A DNA stretch of 64,000 bases from Paenirhizobium naphthalenivorans (GTDB lineage: Bacteria > Pseudomonadota > Alphaproteobacteria > Rhizobiales > Rhizobiaceae), in assembly GCF_007992095.1 (NCBI RefSeq), contig NZ_BJZP01000002.1:288902-352901 (forward strand), given 5' to 3'. The stretch's first letter is position 1, and every line of letters begins with the position of its first letter. Shown one piece after another: positions 46,608 through 55,849 of the stretch. A model generated the notes under the pieces. The model ran no database searches. It had not been told where the DNA came from and saw only the letters and a program-made list of their open reading frames with translations. The translations under genes and the position numbers were made by a program.

Positions 46608-47588
46608 GTGACTGAGAAAAGAATTCTTGTTGTTGGTGGCGCTGGCTACGTCGGATCGCATTGCTGCCTTCTTCTCGCCGAACGTGGATATGAACCTGTC
46701 GTTTTCGATAATCTCTGCAATGGTCACGAGGAATTCGTGAAGTGGGGGCCACTTGAGCAGGGCGACATCCGCGACCGGCAAAGACTGGACGAAGTTTTCA
46801 AGAAATACCGGCCGGATGCCATCATGCACTTCGCGGCACTCATCGAGGTGGGGCAATCCACCAAAGATCCGGTTGGCTTCTACGAAACGAATGTTGGCGG
46901 GTCTCTTAACGTTTTGTCGGCTGCAATGGGTGCGGGCGTCGAGGCTCTGGTTTTTTCCTCGACCTGCGCAACCTATGGCCTTCCGCACCAGGTGCCGATG
47001 GACGAGACCCACGAGCAAGAACCGATCAACCCTTATGGCCGGACGAAATTCGTTATCGAGCAGGCAATCAAGGACTTCAGTGCCTATGCAGGATTGCGCG
47101 CCGTGATGCTGCGCTACTTCAATGCGGCCGGCGCCGATTTTCAGGGTCGTATCGGCGAGTGGCATACGCCGGAAACCCACGCTATCCCACTTGCCATCGA
47201 GGCGGCGCTCGGCCGTCGGCAAGGCTTTACGGTCTTCGGCAGCGATTATGAGACGCGCGACGGCACCTGTGTGCGCGACTACATCCATGTTCTTGACTTG
47301 GCAGACGCTCATATTCGGGCGCTCGAATATCTTCTGAATGGCGGCGAAACCGTTGAGCTCAACCTCGGAACCGGAACAGGGACAACCGTCAAGGAATTGC
47401 TCGCAGCCATCTCCGAGGTTTCAGGCCGGGCCTTTCCTGTTGAATACGCAGAGCGACGCGAAGGGGATTCCACCACACTCGTCGCCGACAATCACAAGGC
47501 GCAAACGGTTCTTGGCTGGACACCACAATACTCCTTGAACGACATCGTCCGCTCTGCCTGGAACTGGCATTCAAAGACCAATCGATAG
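46608..47588 (+). CDS. galE: UDP-glucose 4-epimerase
   Basis: A 326-residue extended SDR enzyme from GTG 46608. The Rossmann motif is ILVVGGAGYVGSHC; the catalytic Ser and the Tyr-x-x-x-Lys are in VFSSTCATYG and NPYGRTKFVIEQ. Further family motifs are MLRYFNAAGAD and RDGTCVRDYIHVLDLADAH. It converts UDP-glucose to UDP-galactose; some members also act on UDP-GlcNAc. It is placed head-to-head with a GT41 enzyme, whose donor it could help to supply. It is not followed by Leloir-pathway genes here. The ribosome-binding site (GATGGG) is weak. Confidence 0.94.
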   Translation: MTEKRILVVGGAGYVGSHCCLLLAERGYEPVVFDNLCNGHEEFVKWGPLEQGDIRDRQRLDEVFKKYRPDAIMHFAALIEVGQSTKDPVGFYETNVGGSLNVLSAAMGAGVEALVFSSTCATYGLPHQVPMDETHEQEPINPYGRTKFVIEQAIKDFSAYAGLRAVMLRYFNAAGADFQGRIGEWHTPETHAIPLAIEAALGRRQGFTVFGSDYETRDGTCVRDYIHVLDLADAHIRALEYLLNGGETVELNLGTGTGTTVKELLAAISEVSGRAFPVEYAERREGDSTTLVADNHKAQTVLGWTPQYSLNDIVRSAWNWHSKTNR

Positions 47589-47716
47589 CCGGCCGCGTGA
47601 ACCCTTCGCAAAGCCGCCCGCGTCCCCGTTGCCTTCCGCGCGGCAAAGCGTAGTGTGCGCGTAATCGGCCCAAGGCCCGAGACGAATCACAGCCCCTCTC
47701 GCCGGCCCTTTTTCCG

Positions 47717-48991
47717 ATGACCCAACCGCAGACCCGCGCCCCTTCTCCGTTTTCCGTCGCCAGCATCGTCGTCTCGATGACGGCGGTCGCGCTCGGCAAC
47801 GGCGTCATGTCGGCCTATGTGCCCTTCGTGCTGTCCCGTTCCGGCAGCCCCTCCTGGGCCGCGGGCGCGGCTATCACGGCGGTCGCCTTCGGCGGGCTCG
47901 TCGGCTGCGTCGTCGCCGGCCCCTTGATCCGCCGCGTCGGCCATGCCCGGCTGTTTGCCTCCTCCATGGCACTGGTCATCCTCGGCGCGCTGCTGATCGC
48001 CATCGGCGTCAACCCGATCCTTTGGATCATCGGCCGCATGCTCTATGGCGCCGCCGGCAACACCAATTTCATCATCGCCCAAAGCTGGCTCAACCATGCC
48101 GCCTCGAACGCATGGCGTGGCAAGGCCATGTCCTTCTTCTATATGGCCTATGTCATTGGCCTGGGCGCCGGCGCCTTCGCCTTCGGCCAGCTGCCGGCCG
48201 AGGGCAATATCGCACCGCTCGTCACCATTTTCTTCACCGCGCTCGCCATTCTGCCGATCAGCCTGACCCGCCTGCCGACACCGCCGGCTCCGGCCCGCGC
48301 CAGCCTCGACATCAAGATGACCTGGCGCAACTCACCGGTCGGTTTCATCGGGGTTCTCGCTTCCGGGGGGCTGTCGATGATGGTACAGGGCTTCACTCCG
48401 ATCTATGCCGCCGGCAACCACGTGTCGCAGGGCGATGTGGCGCTTCTGATGTTCGTCATGCAGCTCGGCATGCTGTTCATCCAGTTTCCGCTCGGCGCGC
48501 TTTCCGACCGCATGGACCGCCGCGTGGTGCTGGTCTTCACCTGCGCCCTGATCGCCGTCATGGCGGTCGTCGCGCTATTCGTCTCCTTCGCCAATATCCT
48601 GTTGCTGATGCTCGCCTTCGCCATCTTCGCCGGTGCGGTCGAGACCGTCTATTCGATCGCAAACGCCCATGCCAACGACCGCACGGCGCCCGAGGATTTC
48701 GTGCCGCTCGCCTCGACCCTTCTGGTCGCCTGGTCAGCGTCCGCCACCCTCGTTCCACTCACCGTCACGCTGGTCACGCCGGTGTTTGGCGAAAAGACCT
48801 TCATCTATGCCGCAATGGCGGTGGCAATAGCCTATGGCGGCTTTATCGTCGTCCGCCTGATCGGTCGTCGGCCGGTGCCGTTCGAGGAGCGCGAGAACTT
48901 CGAAATCCTCAGCGCCCAGGTGCCGAATGCCACTGTCATCACCGACCCGACAGCCGAGCATTCCGACGAGACTCACCAGCCGGGCGCCTAG
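47717..48991 (+). CDS. MFS transporter
   Basis: A 424-residue carrier with twelve predicted TM helices. Typical pieces are [17 protein letters not shown] in loop 2-3, [20 protein letters not shown] in helix 5 and [15 protein letters not shown] in loop 8-9. The last 30 residues form a soluble acidic tail. The pattern resembles the YcaD-like subgroup. It lies 83 bases before lepA, but that gap holds a convincing separate start region, so an operon is uncertain. Substrate unknown. Confidence 0.86.
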   Translation: MTQPQTRAPSPFSVASIVVSMTAVALGNGVMSAYVPFVLSRSGSPSWAAGAAITAVAFGGLVGCVVAGPLIRRVGHARLFASSMALVILGALLIAIGVNPILWIIGRMLYGAAGNTNFIIAQSWLNHAASNAWRGKAMSFFYMAYVIGLGAGAFAFGQLPAEGNIAPLVTIFFTALAILPISLTRLPTPPAPARASLDIKMTWRNSPVGFIGVLASGGLSMMVQGFTPIYAAGNHVSQGDVALLMFVMQLGMLFIQFPLGALSDRMDRRVVLVFTCALIAVMAVVALFVSFANILLLMLAFAIFAGAVETVYSIANAHANDRTAPEDFVPLASTLLVAWSASATLVPLTVTLVTPVFGEKTFIYAAMAVAIAYGGFIVVRLIGRRPVPFEERENFEILSAQVPNATVITDPTAEHSDETHQPGA

Positions 48992-49074
48992 CCCCGGAAA
49001 TTCCCCGCATCAGGGTGAACAAATCCCTGCTTTTCCGCTTTGCTGGCCGATGCGCCACTGCTATATGCGCAACC

Positions 49075-50901
49075 ATGAGCACAAATTCGCCCCGCACGCC
49101 CCTTGACCATATCCGCAACTTCTCGATCGTGGCGCATATCGACCACGGCAAGTCGACGCTTGCCGACCGGCTGATCCAGACCTGCGGCGGCCTGGCAGAG
49201 CGCGACATGTCGGAACAGGTCCTCGACTCGATGGATATCGAACGCGAGCGCGGCATTACCATCAAGGCCCAGACGGTGCGCCTGCACTACAAGGCCAACA
49301 ATGGCGAAACCTATGTGCTCAACCTGATTGACACCCCCGGCCATGTCGATTTCGCCTATGAAGTGTCGCGCTCGCTTTCCGCCTGCGAAGGCTCATTGCT
49401 CGTCGTCGATGCATCGCAGGGCGTCGAAGCCCAGACGCTGGCAAACGTCTACCAGGCGATCGACAATGACCACGAGATCGTCACTGTTCTCAACAAGATC
49501 GACCTGCCGGCGGCCGAGCCTGAACGAATCAAAGAACAGATCGAGGAAGTGATCGGCATCGATGCCTCGCAAGCGGTGCTGATCTCGGCCAAGACCGGCC
49601 TTGGCATTCCCGATGTACTCGAAGCGATCGTCCACCAGCTGCCACCGCCGAAAAGCGAAGAGGGCGAAAAAGGCCCGCTGAAGGCACTGTTGGTCGACAG
49701 CTGGTACGACACCTATCTCGGCGTCATGGTTCTAGTGCGTATTCTCGATGGTGTGCTCTCCAAGGGCCAGACCATCCGCATGATGGGCACGGACGCAAAA
49801 TACCAGGTCGAGCGCGTCGGCGTTCTGACCCCGAAAATGCTGGCCGTCGACAGCCTCGGCCCCGGCGAAATCGGTTTCTTCACTGGTTCGATCAAGGAAG
49901 TGGCCGACACCCGCGTCGGCGACACCATCACCGAAGACAAGCGCCCGACCGCCAAGATGCTGCCGGGCTTCAAGCCAGCGCAGCCGGTGGTATTCTGCGG
50001 TCTGTTCCCGGTCGATGCGGCCGACTTCGAGGACCTGCGCTCGGCCATGGGCAAGCTGCGCCTCAATGACGCGAGCTTCTCGTTTGAAATGGAATCATCG
50101 GCAGCGCTCGGGTTCGGCTTCCGCTGCGGCTTCCTTGGCCTTTTACACCTGGAAATCATCCAGGAGCGCCTTGAGCGCGAGTTCAATCTCGATCTGATCG
50201 CCACGGCCCCATCTGTTGTTTACCAGCTGACGATGACCGATGGCACCGAGCGCGAGTTGCACAACCCGGCCGATATGCCTGATGTCGTCAAAATCGCCGA
50301 GATCCGCGAGCCTTGGATCAAGGCAACGATCCTTACCCCCGACGACTATCTCGGCGGCATCCTGAAGCTCTGCCAGGACCGACGTGGTATCCAGACGGAA
50401 CTCACCTATGTCGGCAAACGAGCCATGCTCACCTATGAGCTGCCGCTCAACGAAGTGGTCTTCGATTTCTACGACCGCCTGAAGTCGATCTCCAAGGGCT
50501 ACGCCTCCTTCGACTACCATCTCGACACCTATCGCGAGGGCAACCTCGTCAAGATGTCGATCATGGTCAATGGTGAGCCGGTCGACGCGCTCTCGATGCT
50601 GGTCCACCGCTCAGCGGCGGAAAAGCGCGGCCGAGACATGTGCGAAAAGCTCAAGGATCTGATTCCGCGCCACATGTTCAAGATCCCGATCCAGGCAGCC
50701 ATCGGCGGCAATGTCATCGCTCGCGAGACGATCTCAGCCATGCGCAAGGACGTGACCGCCAAGTGCTACGGCGGCGACGCCACCCGCAAGCGCAAGCTTC
50801 TGGACAAACAGAAGGCCGGTAAGAAGCGCATGCGCCAGTTCGGCAAGGTCGAGATCCCGCAGGAAGCGTTTATTGCCGCGCTGAAGATGAGCGACGAGTG
50901 A
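49075..50901 (+). CDS. lepA: Elongation factor 4 (LepA)
   Basis: A 608-residue GTPase that binds ribosomes and helps them under stress. G1 is in [17 protein letters not shown]2 in [13 protein letters not shown]3 in [12 protein letters not shown] and G4 in [12 protein letters not shown]. Domains III and V follow; the LepA-specific C-terminal domain is in [19 protein letters not shown] and [22 protein letters not shown] 49075 is the conserved start. The frame is also open far upstream, but that translation overlaps the MFS gene out of frame and is not real. Full length. Confidence 0.97.
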   Translation: MSTNSPRTPLDHIRNFSIVAHIDHGKSTLADRLIQTCGGLAERDMSEQVLDSMDIERERGITIKAQTVRLHYKANNGETYVLNLIDTPGHVDFAYEVSRSLSACEGSLLVVDASQGVEAQTLANVYQAIDNDHEIVTVLNKIDLPAAEPERIKEQIEEVIGIDASQAVLISAKTGLGIPDVLEAIVHQLPPPKSEEGEKGPLKALLVDSWYDTYLGVMVLVRILDGVLSKGQTIRMMGTDAKYQVERVGVLTPKMLAVDSLGPGEIGFFTGSIKEVADTRVGDTITEDKRPTAKMLPGFKPAQPVVFCGLFPVDAADFEDLRSAMGKLRLNDASFSFEMESSAALGFGFRCGFLGLLHLEIIQERLEREFNLDLIATAPSVVYQLTMTDGTERELHNPADMPDVVKIAEIREPWIKATILTPDDYLGGILKLCQDRRGIQTELTYVGKRAMLTYELPLNEVVFDFYDRLKSISKGYASFDYHLDTYREGNLVKMSIMVNGEPVDALSMLVHRSAAEKRGRDMCEKLKDLIPRHMFKIPIQAAIGGNVIARETISAMRKDVTAKCYGGDATRKRKLLDKQKAGKKRMRQFGKVEIPQEAFIAALKMSDE

Positions 50902-51280
50902 GGGCTTCTCCCTCCCCCCCTGCGCCACTCCGTCATTCCGATGGGGACGTGTATGAGTTCCTGCGTTCGCAAGGCGACTGCGGTCTCGCTTGACCATACG
51001 CTGGTCGCAAGGGCCATGGCCGGGTGATCAAGGCAGAGAAGGAACGCCTCCGGCGGAGGGAGAGCACCGATAGCATCAGGGCGGAGCGCGAAATGCCGAA
51101 AGGCATGGGTTACCCTTCGCCGCGTACCGGCAATTCTGATGGCGCGATTCCACGTCTATCGACCCAAAAGCGATAGCCTTCTTGCCGTGGACCTGCGGTC
51201 AGTCTTTTTCGATGATCTGGCTTCGCACGTGACAGCTCCCCTATCCCAGTCACGGATTTGACCTGGAGAATATCGGCCCT
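50902..51280. other. Intergenic region after lepA, no gene seen
   Basis: 379 bases of moderate GC. I read all six frames and saw only short, unrecognisable peptides. No terminator with a T-run, no tRNA-like fold and no insertion-sequence end is evident. Confidence 0.4.
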
Positions 51281-51772
51281 TCACTCCGCGCCTGCTTTCG
51301 CCTTCTCAAAGCGCGCCTCGAATTCGCGCCGGAGCGCCCGGCGCTCCTCGGCTGCGCGTTGGCGTCTTTTCTTCTTCGGCGTATCGGCCATGAGTGTTGG
51401 AACCGTGGTTGGCTTGCCGGCCTCATCGACGGCGACCATGGTAAAATAGCAGGAATTGGTGTGGCGGCGCTCGCCGCTGCGGATGTCTTCCGCTTCGACC
51501 CGGATACCGATTTCCATCGAGGTGCGCCCGGCATAATTGACCGAGGCGAGGAAGGTGACGAGCTCACCGACGTGGATCGGCTGGCGGAACACCACCTGGT
51601 CGACCGAAAGGGTCACGGCATACTGCTGGGAAAAGCGCGAGGCGCAGGAATAGGCGACCCGGTCGAGGATGTTCAGCAGCGCCCCGCCATGTACCTTGCC
51701 GGAGAAATTCGCCATGTCCGGCGTCATCAGCACGACCATATCGAGTTGGCTTGGGTCATGGGCGCGATCCAT
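51281..51772 (-). CDS. Acyl-CoA thioesterase, hotdog fold
   Basis: A 163-residue protein of the BFIT/YciA type. The active-site helix region is NFSGKVHGGALLNILDRVAY, with the hotdog helix right behind it. VDQVVFRQPIHVGELVTFLA and NSCYFTMVAVDEAGKP are further family motifs. The last 30 residues are a highly charged Arg/Lys/Glu tail. It hydrolyses acyl-CoA to free fatty acid and CoA in the cytoplasm; chain preference is not predictable. It stands alone. Confidence 0.9.
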   Translation of the reverse strand: MDRAHDPSQLDMVVLMTPDMANFSGKVHGGALLNILDRVAYSCASRFSQQYAVTLSVDQVVFRQPIHVGELVTFLASVNYAGRTSMEIGIRVEAEDIRSGERRHTNSCYFTMVAVDEAGKPTTVPTLMADTPKKKRRQRAAEERRALRREFEARFEKAKAGAE

Positions 51773-51915
51773 TCTTATGTCCTTTCAGCGGCGGGTCTGG
51801 TCCGCATCAGTCTAGGGGTGGCAGGAGTCGGTGAAAAGAGGCTGCCCCCCCGGACCGGCGGAGCGGAGAAGGGGCCGGGCACATGTTTGCCGATCTCGCG
51901 CGCCACGACGCCCGC

Positions 51916-52617
51916 TCAGATCAGGGCCACCCAGGCGCGGGCGATCGCCAGGCCGGCGGCATCGGCTTGCGCGCCTTGCGTGGCGGCATATTCAGGGTGC
52001 CGGGCGAGCCAACCCGGCTGCTTCCGCTCGACCAGGTCGGGGAAAAGAGCGTTCCAAGTCTCCACCACGCCACGATGCGCCTCGAAATGGAATTGCATGC
52101 CATAGGCCGCCCGCCCGACGCGGAAGGCCTGGTGACGGGCGCTCTGGTTTCCGGCGAGATGCACGGCGTCCGGCGGCAGCGAGAACGTGTCGTCGTGCCA
52201 CTGGAAGGACAGGAAGGGGCGAGCCCCCGCCGCCACAAGCACCGGGTCTGCAAGGCCCGCTGCGGTGGGCTCGATCGTCTGCCAGCCGAATTCCGGAGCC
52301 GCACCGATCAGATTATCGCCGCCGAAGCCCCGCGCCAGAAGCTGACTGCCGAGGCAGATGCCGAGAACCGCCTTGTCCGCCTCGCCGTAGGCTCGCATCA
52401 AAGCGGCCAGTTGCGGCAGATAGGGATGCTTGTCGTCGTCGCGCGCATTTTGCTCACCGCCGAAGACAACAAGCGCGTCATGCGTATCAGGCGAGCCAGG
52501 CAATGCCTCGCCGGCATAGGCACGGATCACCTCTACCTGAGCGCCAGCCTCGGCGAGCGCTACGCCCACCTGCCCCGGATCCGAATAGCGGGTGTTCTCG
52601 ATGATCGCGACGCGCAT
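51916..52617 (-). CDS. Class I glutamine amidotransferase-like protein
   Basis: A 233-residue protein from ATG 52617 (MRVAIIENTRYSDPG), preceded by AAGGGA. The nucleophile Cys lies in AVLGICLGSQLLARGFGG, and the His and Glu of the triad are in YGMQFHFEAH. The complete triad implies glutaminase activity. Stand-alone members of this group resemble GMP-synthase-like or gamma-glutamyl-type hydrolases. A partner synthase is not adjacent. The exact product is undecided. Confidence 0.87.
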   Translation of the reverse strand: MRVAIIENTRYSDPGQVGVALAEAGAQVEVIRAYAGEALPGSPDTHDALVVFGGEQNARDDDKHPYLPQLAALMRAYGEADKAVLGICLGSQLLARGFGGDNLIGAAPEFGWQTIEPTAAGLADPVLVAAGARPFLSFQWHDDTFSLPPDAVHLAGNQSARHQAFRVGRAAYGMQFHFEAHRGVVETWNALFPDLVERKQPGWLARHPEYAATQGAQADAAGLAIARAWVALI

Positions 52618-52731
52618 TGCCTGTCCCTTGCCCTCTTCTCGTTGCGCTGCGACATGATCATGTTCGGCGCCCACCTTCAAGAGCCTGCACGACGACAGGA
52701 GGCACCGCCGGCCCTATTCTCGGGACAGGCC

Positions 52732-52905
52732 TCAGAAGGTCTTCTTCAGCCTCGCATCCAGCGAGTGGTGGCTACCGCCGCAGACGGCGAAGAACAGGAA
52801 GATGGCGGTCCGAAGGTTGGATTTCCCGGCGCCGGAAAGACCATGGGAATAGACGGTGACCAGCCGCACGGCCGCCAGCTGCGACCGATGGGGTAAATAC
52901 GCTAT
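52732..52905 (-). pseudogene. Possible decayed remnant of a DoxX-family gene
   Basis: On the minus strand the frame ending at 52732 encodes LFFAVCGGSHHSLDARLKKTF, read here in pieces: SLDAR near a C-terminus after a hydrophobic helix is typical of DoxX membrane proteins. There is no start codon with a ribosome-binding site, and upstream similarity fades. The flanking 52618-53034 stretch holds no other gene. The call rests on a short similarity remembered from the family, so it is tentative. Confidence 0.28.
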
Positions 52906-53034
52906 CATTCCTTATCTGCGTTTCCTCGCAAGTCACGCAGCCGCGCCCGCGTCGGCTCAATTGCGGTGCAGCACAAAACATGATTTTATTCGTTTACTTT
53001 TTCGAGAAAACCACCATTCACTTGGAATACGACA

Positions 53035-53340
53035 ATGACCGAGAAGCCCCGCATCACCATCCTTTACTGCACCCAGTGCAACTGGCTGCTGCGCGCCGGC
53101 TGGATGGCCCAGGAACTGCTGCAGACCTTCGGAGAAAGCCTTGGCGAGGTCTCTCTCATCCCTGGTACCGGCGGTAATTTCGAAATCCGCATCAACGGCG
53201 ACCTGATCTGGGAACGCAAGCGTGACGGCGGCTTTCCCGGCCCCAGGGAACTCAAGCAGAAAGTGCGTGACGTGATCGATCCGGAGCGCGACCTTGGCCA
53301 TGCCGACCGCACGACGCCTTCCGCCGAAACCGCGGTTTGA
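53035..53340 (+). CDS. Rdx-family (SelW/SelT/SelH-like) thioredoxin-fold protein
   Basis: A 101-residue protein. The redox motif is CTQC in ITILYCTQCNWLLRAGWMA, where animal SelW has Cys-x-x-Sec; here both are Cys. GTGGNFEIRINGDLIWERK and GGFPGPRELKQKVRDVI are the other conserved parts. These are small cytoplasmic proteins thought to act in thiol redox chemistry. It is convergent with the BA14K gene. Start ATG 53035 with a weak ribosome-binding site. Confidence 0.9.
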   Translation: MTEKPRITILYCTQCNWLLRAGWMAQELLQTFGESLGEVSLIPGTGGNFEIRINGDLIWERKRDGGFPGPRELKQKVRDVIDPERDLGHADRTTPSAETAV

Positions 53341-53348
53341 ACGGAGGC

Positions 53349-53370
53349 GGGCGGGGATCGCTCCCCGCCC
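53349..53370. terminator. Hairpin between convergent Rdx and BA14K genes
   Basis: A nine-base-pair perfect stem GGGCGGGGA/TCCCCGCCC with the loop TCGC, eight bases after the Rdx stop. No T-run follows on either strand. Probably a bidirectional terminator of the GC-rich kind. Confidence 0.6.
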
Positions 53371-53389
53371 GTCCCAATCGTCTATCCGC

Positions 53390-53920
53390 TCAGTTATAGG
53401 GTGAGCGGCAGACCTTGAAGTAACCGTCCGTCGACAGAAAGCGATTGGTCTGCGGATTGTACGAACGGTAGCGGTTGAGGCACCATTCGATGTGCCGACT
53501 CGACCTGCGACCACCGTAGACCGGAGGCGGAGGCGGCGGAGGCCGACGATAGATCGGTGGTGGTGGTGGACGCCGGTAGCCATCATCCCAGCCCGGTGGC
53601 GGGGGTGGACGGCGGTAGGTCGGCGGCGGTGGCGGACGACGGTAGCCGTCATCCCAGCCCGGCGGCGGGGGTGGGCGGCGGTAGATCGGCGGCGGTGGCG
53701 GACGACGGTAGCCGTCATCCCAGCCCGGTGGTGGGGGTGGGCGGCGATAGGTGTCGTAGCAGCCGTTACGGTCGCAAACGACTTCGACCTTCACCACATC
53801 CGATGCTCCGACCGGCAGCCGGGCGAATGGAGAAAGACCGGGGGCCGCCTGGGCCGGGCCGGCAAGCAAGCCGGCGAGGCCGAGCAGCGAGCCTAGCAGC
53901 ATATGGACCAGTTTGTTCAT
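53390..53920 (-). CDS. Exported Pro-rich BA14K-family protein
   Basis: A 176-residue protein. A signal peptide (LLGSLLGLAGLLAGPAQA) is followed by a short linker with two Cys (VCDRNGCYD), a Pro-rich array of three 22-residue repeats (residues 58-123), and the C-terminal BA14K motif HIEWCLNRYRSYNPQTNRF with SYN and a final Cys. BA14K proteins are exported and immunoreactive in Brucella, with lectin-like activity reported. The Pro array may act as a rigid spacer at the cell surface. AAGGAG precedes the ATG. A leader hairpin (AAACGGAG 53935-53942 with CTCCGTTT 53968-53975) lies upstream. Confidence 0.85.
   Translation of the reverse strand: MNKLVHMLLGSLLGLAGLLAGPAQAAPGLSPFARLPVGASDVVKVEVVCDRNGCYDTYRRPPPPPGWDDGYRRPPPPPIYRRPPPPPGWDDGYRRPPPPPTYRRPPPPPGWDDGYRRPPPPPIYRRPPPPPPPVYGGRRSSRHIEWCLNRYRSYNPQTNRFLSTDGYFKVCRSPYN
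53552..53749 (-). repeat. Three 66-base tandem repeats in the BA14K gene
   Basis: Each unit encodes YRRPPPPPGWDDG followed by YRRPPPPP and Ile or Thr. The copies are nearly identical in DNA, so the copy number may vary among strains. A partial fourth unit follows. Confidence 0.85.
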
Positions 53921-54210
53921 GACGCTCCTTCAGGAAACGGAGCATTCGGCCTTGGCGGAGGACCACCCTCCGTTTCTGCAAAATGCCCAGCGACTTCACC
54001 TTGTCCAGCGCCGACCAGGACCGGTCCTTGCCGAACAGACGAAGCATCAGAGAATTCGGGAGCGATGATGGCTTTTCCAAGACGTGCCGTTCCGCCTTGG
54101 CAGCCGTTGGGTCTCCGCAGGTTCGAAAGTTTTTTTCATGGCGAAATCCGAGAGTTTGGGGCTTTCCGGGCGGTCTTCCGGCGATCGACACGAAAACTTC
54201 AAAAAGCCGG

Positions 54211-54239
54211 TTGACAGTCGGAGTCGCTGCCTTTACACG
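54211..54239 (+). promoter_or_regulatory. Sigma-70-type promoter of tRNA-Leu
   Basis: TTGACA (54211-54216) is a perfect -35; TACACG (54234-54239) stands 17 bases downstream as a -10. Transcription would start a few bases before the tRNA at 54250. Confidence 0.6.
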
Positions 54240-54249
54240 GCTCCTCGTC

Positions 54250-54336
54250 GCCCAGATGGCGGAATTGGTAGACGCGCCAGCTTCAGGTGCTGGTACTCGA
54301 AAGGGTGTGGAGGTTCGAGTCCTCTTCTGGGCACCA
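54250..54336 (+). tRNA. tRNA-Leu (anticodon CAG)
   Basis: 87 bases including an encoded CCA end. The acceptor stem GCCCAGA pairs with TCTGGGC. The anticodon stem CCAGC/GCTGG holds the loop TTCAGGT with anticodon CAG, reading CUG. A long variable arm (TACTCGAAAGGGTG) marks it as a class II tRNA, and the T arm is GAGGTTCGAGTCCTC. A terminator follows at 54373. The 3' end is the probable integration site of the adjacent integrase. Confidence 0.96.
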
Positions 54337-54372
54337 GTTTCATGTTCCGGATAGTCCCGGAAAATCCAAAAA

Positions 54373-54394
54373 CCCCGCGAAAGCGGGGTTTTTT
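54373..54394 (+). terminator. Intrinsic terminator of tRNA-Leu
   Basis: CCCCGC-GAAA-GCGGGG followed by six T, 36 bases after the CCA end. The stem is extended by flanking A/T pairs. Confidence 0.9.
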
Positions 54395-54519
54395 GTTGCC
54401 GTTTTCAGGATTTTCGTCCCTTCGCGTCCAGGGGCGACCAGTGGCATCCAAACAAATTGATGGCATTTTTGATGGCATTTTGCTGTGGTGCCATCAGTTG
54501 GCAAACAGGATGCAAGGCC

Positions 54520-55755
54520 ATGCCTTTAAACGATGCACGCATTCGAGCGTTGAAACCATCGACCAAGCCCACCAAGCACGGGGATACCGGCGGCCTACTG
54601 CTGGTCGTCAGCCCTACGGGGAGTAAGCTCTGGCGCATGGTTTATCGCTTCGACGGGAAACAAAAGCAGCTTTCATTCGGAACGTGGCCCGATGTGTCAC
54701 TCGCCGAGGCACGATCGAGACGGGATACCGCACGAAAGCTCCTCGCAGATGGCGTGGACCCTTCCGAGAAAAAGAAGGAGGAGAAGGTCGCTCGCGAACG
54801 CGTAGTAACAGACAGCTTCGCTGCTCTGGCTGAAGAGCTGCTGGTCAAGAACGAGCGGGAAGGCAAATCTGCGGCAACCCTTGGAAAAAAACGCTGGCTG
54901 GTGAGCCTTGCAACGATTGATCTCGGAGCAAAACAGATTACCGAGATTTCGGCATCGGATATCCTCGTCCCGCTCCGCCGCGTGGAGGCGCAAGGCAATT
55001 ATGAAACCGCGAGGCGCCTGCGCGCCGTGATAAGTCAAGTCTTTCGTTACGCCATTGCCACCGCGCGAGCCGAGAATGATCCGACTTTCGGCCTAAGGGG
55101 TGCCATCATCGCTCCGAAAGTCACACATCAGGCGGCAGTCACGGACTGGACCGTCTTTGCCAAATTGCTGAAATCAATCTGGATCTACTCGGGTACTCAG
55201 GAAACCTGTGCGGCCTTGAAGCTGATGGCCCTGCTCTATCCGCGACCCGGTGAATTGCGGCAGGCGGAATGGAGTGAATTCGATCTCGACAACGGGGTTT
55301 GGATAATCCCCGCGGAGCGCGCAAAAATGCGGCGCCCCCACAAGAAACCGTTGCCGCCCCTGGCGATGGAGATCTTGCGGGCGCAGCGCTATCACACCGG
55401 CACTCTGCGCCTGGTCTTTCCATCCAGTACATCGACTGAGCGGCCGATCAGCGAGAACACCATGAACCTGGCACTCAGGCGAATGGGTTTCAGCAAGGAC
55501 GACGCCACCTCCCACGGCTTTCGCGCGACGGCATCAACGCTGCTGAACGAGAGTGGCCTCTGGAGTGCCGACGCCATCGAGGCCGAGTTGGCCCACTTGA
55601 GCGGCAATGCGGTCCGCCGTGCCTACCATCGTGCCTCCTACTGGGACGAGCGCCTCAAAATGGCAGCCTGGTGGTCGGAGCGGATTGCGGAAATCGTGGA
55701 TGGTGTGGGAACTTCGCTTCCGGCTTTGGCGGTGCAAGTCGATTCACCAGTTTAG
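54520..55755 (+). CDS. P4-type tyrosine integrase
   Basis: A 411-residue site-specific recombinase. ATG 54520 follows CAGGA and gives the usual P4 opening PLNDARIRALKPSTKPTKHG. The DUF4102 N-terminal domain (about 5-90) contains GGLLLVVSPTGSKLW and SFGTWPDVSLAEARSRRD. A core-binding domain (about 100-190) is followed by the catalytic domain with Arg in LYPRPGELRQAEWSEFD, His-x-x-Arg in SHGFRATASTLLNE, and the nucleophile Tyr most likely in RRAYHRASYWDER. All key residues are present, so it may be active. It lies 184 bases past the tRNA-Leu. Confidence 0.93.
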   Translation: MPLNDARIRALKPSTKPTKHGDTGGLLLVVSPTGSKLWRMVYRFDGKQKQLSFGTWPDVSLAEARSRRDTARKLLADGVDPSEKKKEEKVARERVVTDSFAALAEELLVKNEREGKSAATLGKKRWLVSLATIDLGAKQITEISASDILVPLRRVEAQGNYETARRLRAVISQVFRYAIATARAENDPTFGLRGAIIAPKVTHQAAVTDWTVFAKLLKSIWIYSGTQETCAALKLMALLYPRPGELRQAEWSEFDLDNGVWIIPAERAKMRRPHKKPLPPLAMEILRAQRYHTGTLRLVFPSSTSTERPISENTMNLALRRMGFSKDDATSHGFRATASTLLNESGLWSADAIEAELAHLSGNAVRRAYHRASYWDERLKMAAWWSERIAEIVDGVGTSLPALAVQVDSPV

Positions 55756-55849
55756 GCACTGGCGCATCTGTCTCCGAATAGCAATGAATATACATGCCTT
55801 CAGGCGGCAAAGGTGATCAAAAGATACCAGATCTGCAAGAGTCCGAAGG

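Noticed and set aside
46371..47312. Open frame of 313 codons opposite galE
   Set aside because: Shadow of galE; no family features.
48022..49074. N-terminal extension of LepA by 350 residues
   Set aside because: The extension overlaps an MFS gene in another frame and has no protein-like composition; the conserved start is at 49075.
52800..52850. Walker A motif (GLSGAGKS) on the minus strand before the Rdx gene
   Set aside because: There is no Walker B or any NTPase context in that short frame.
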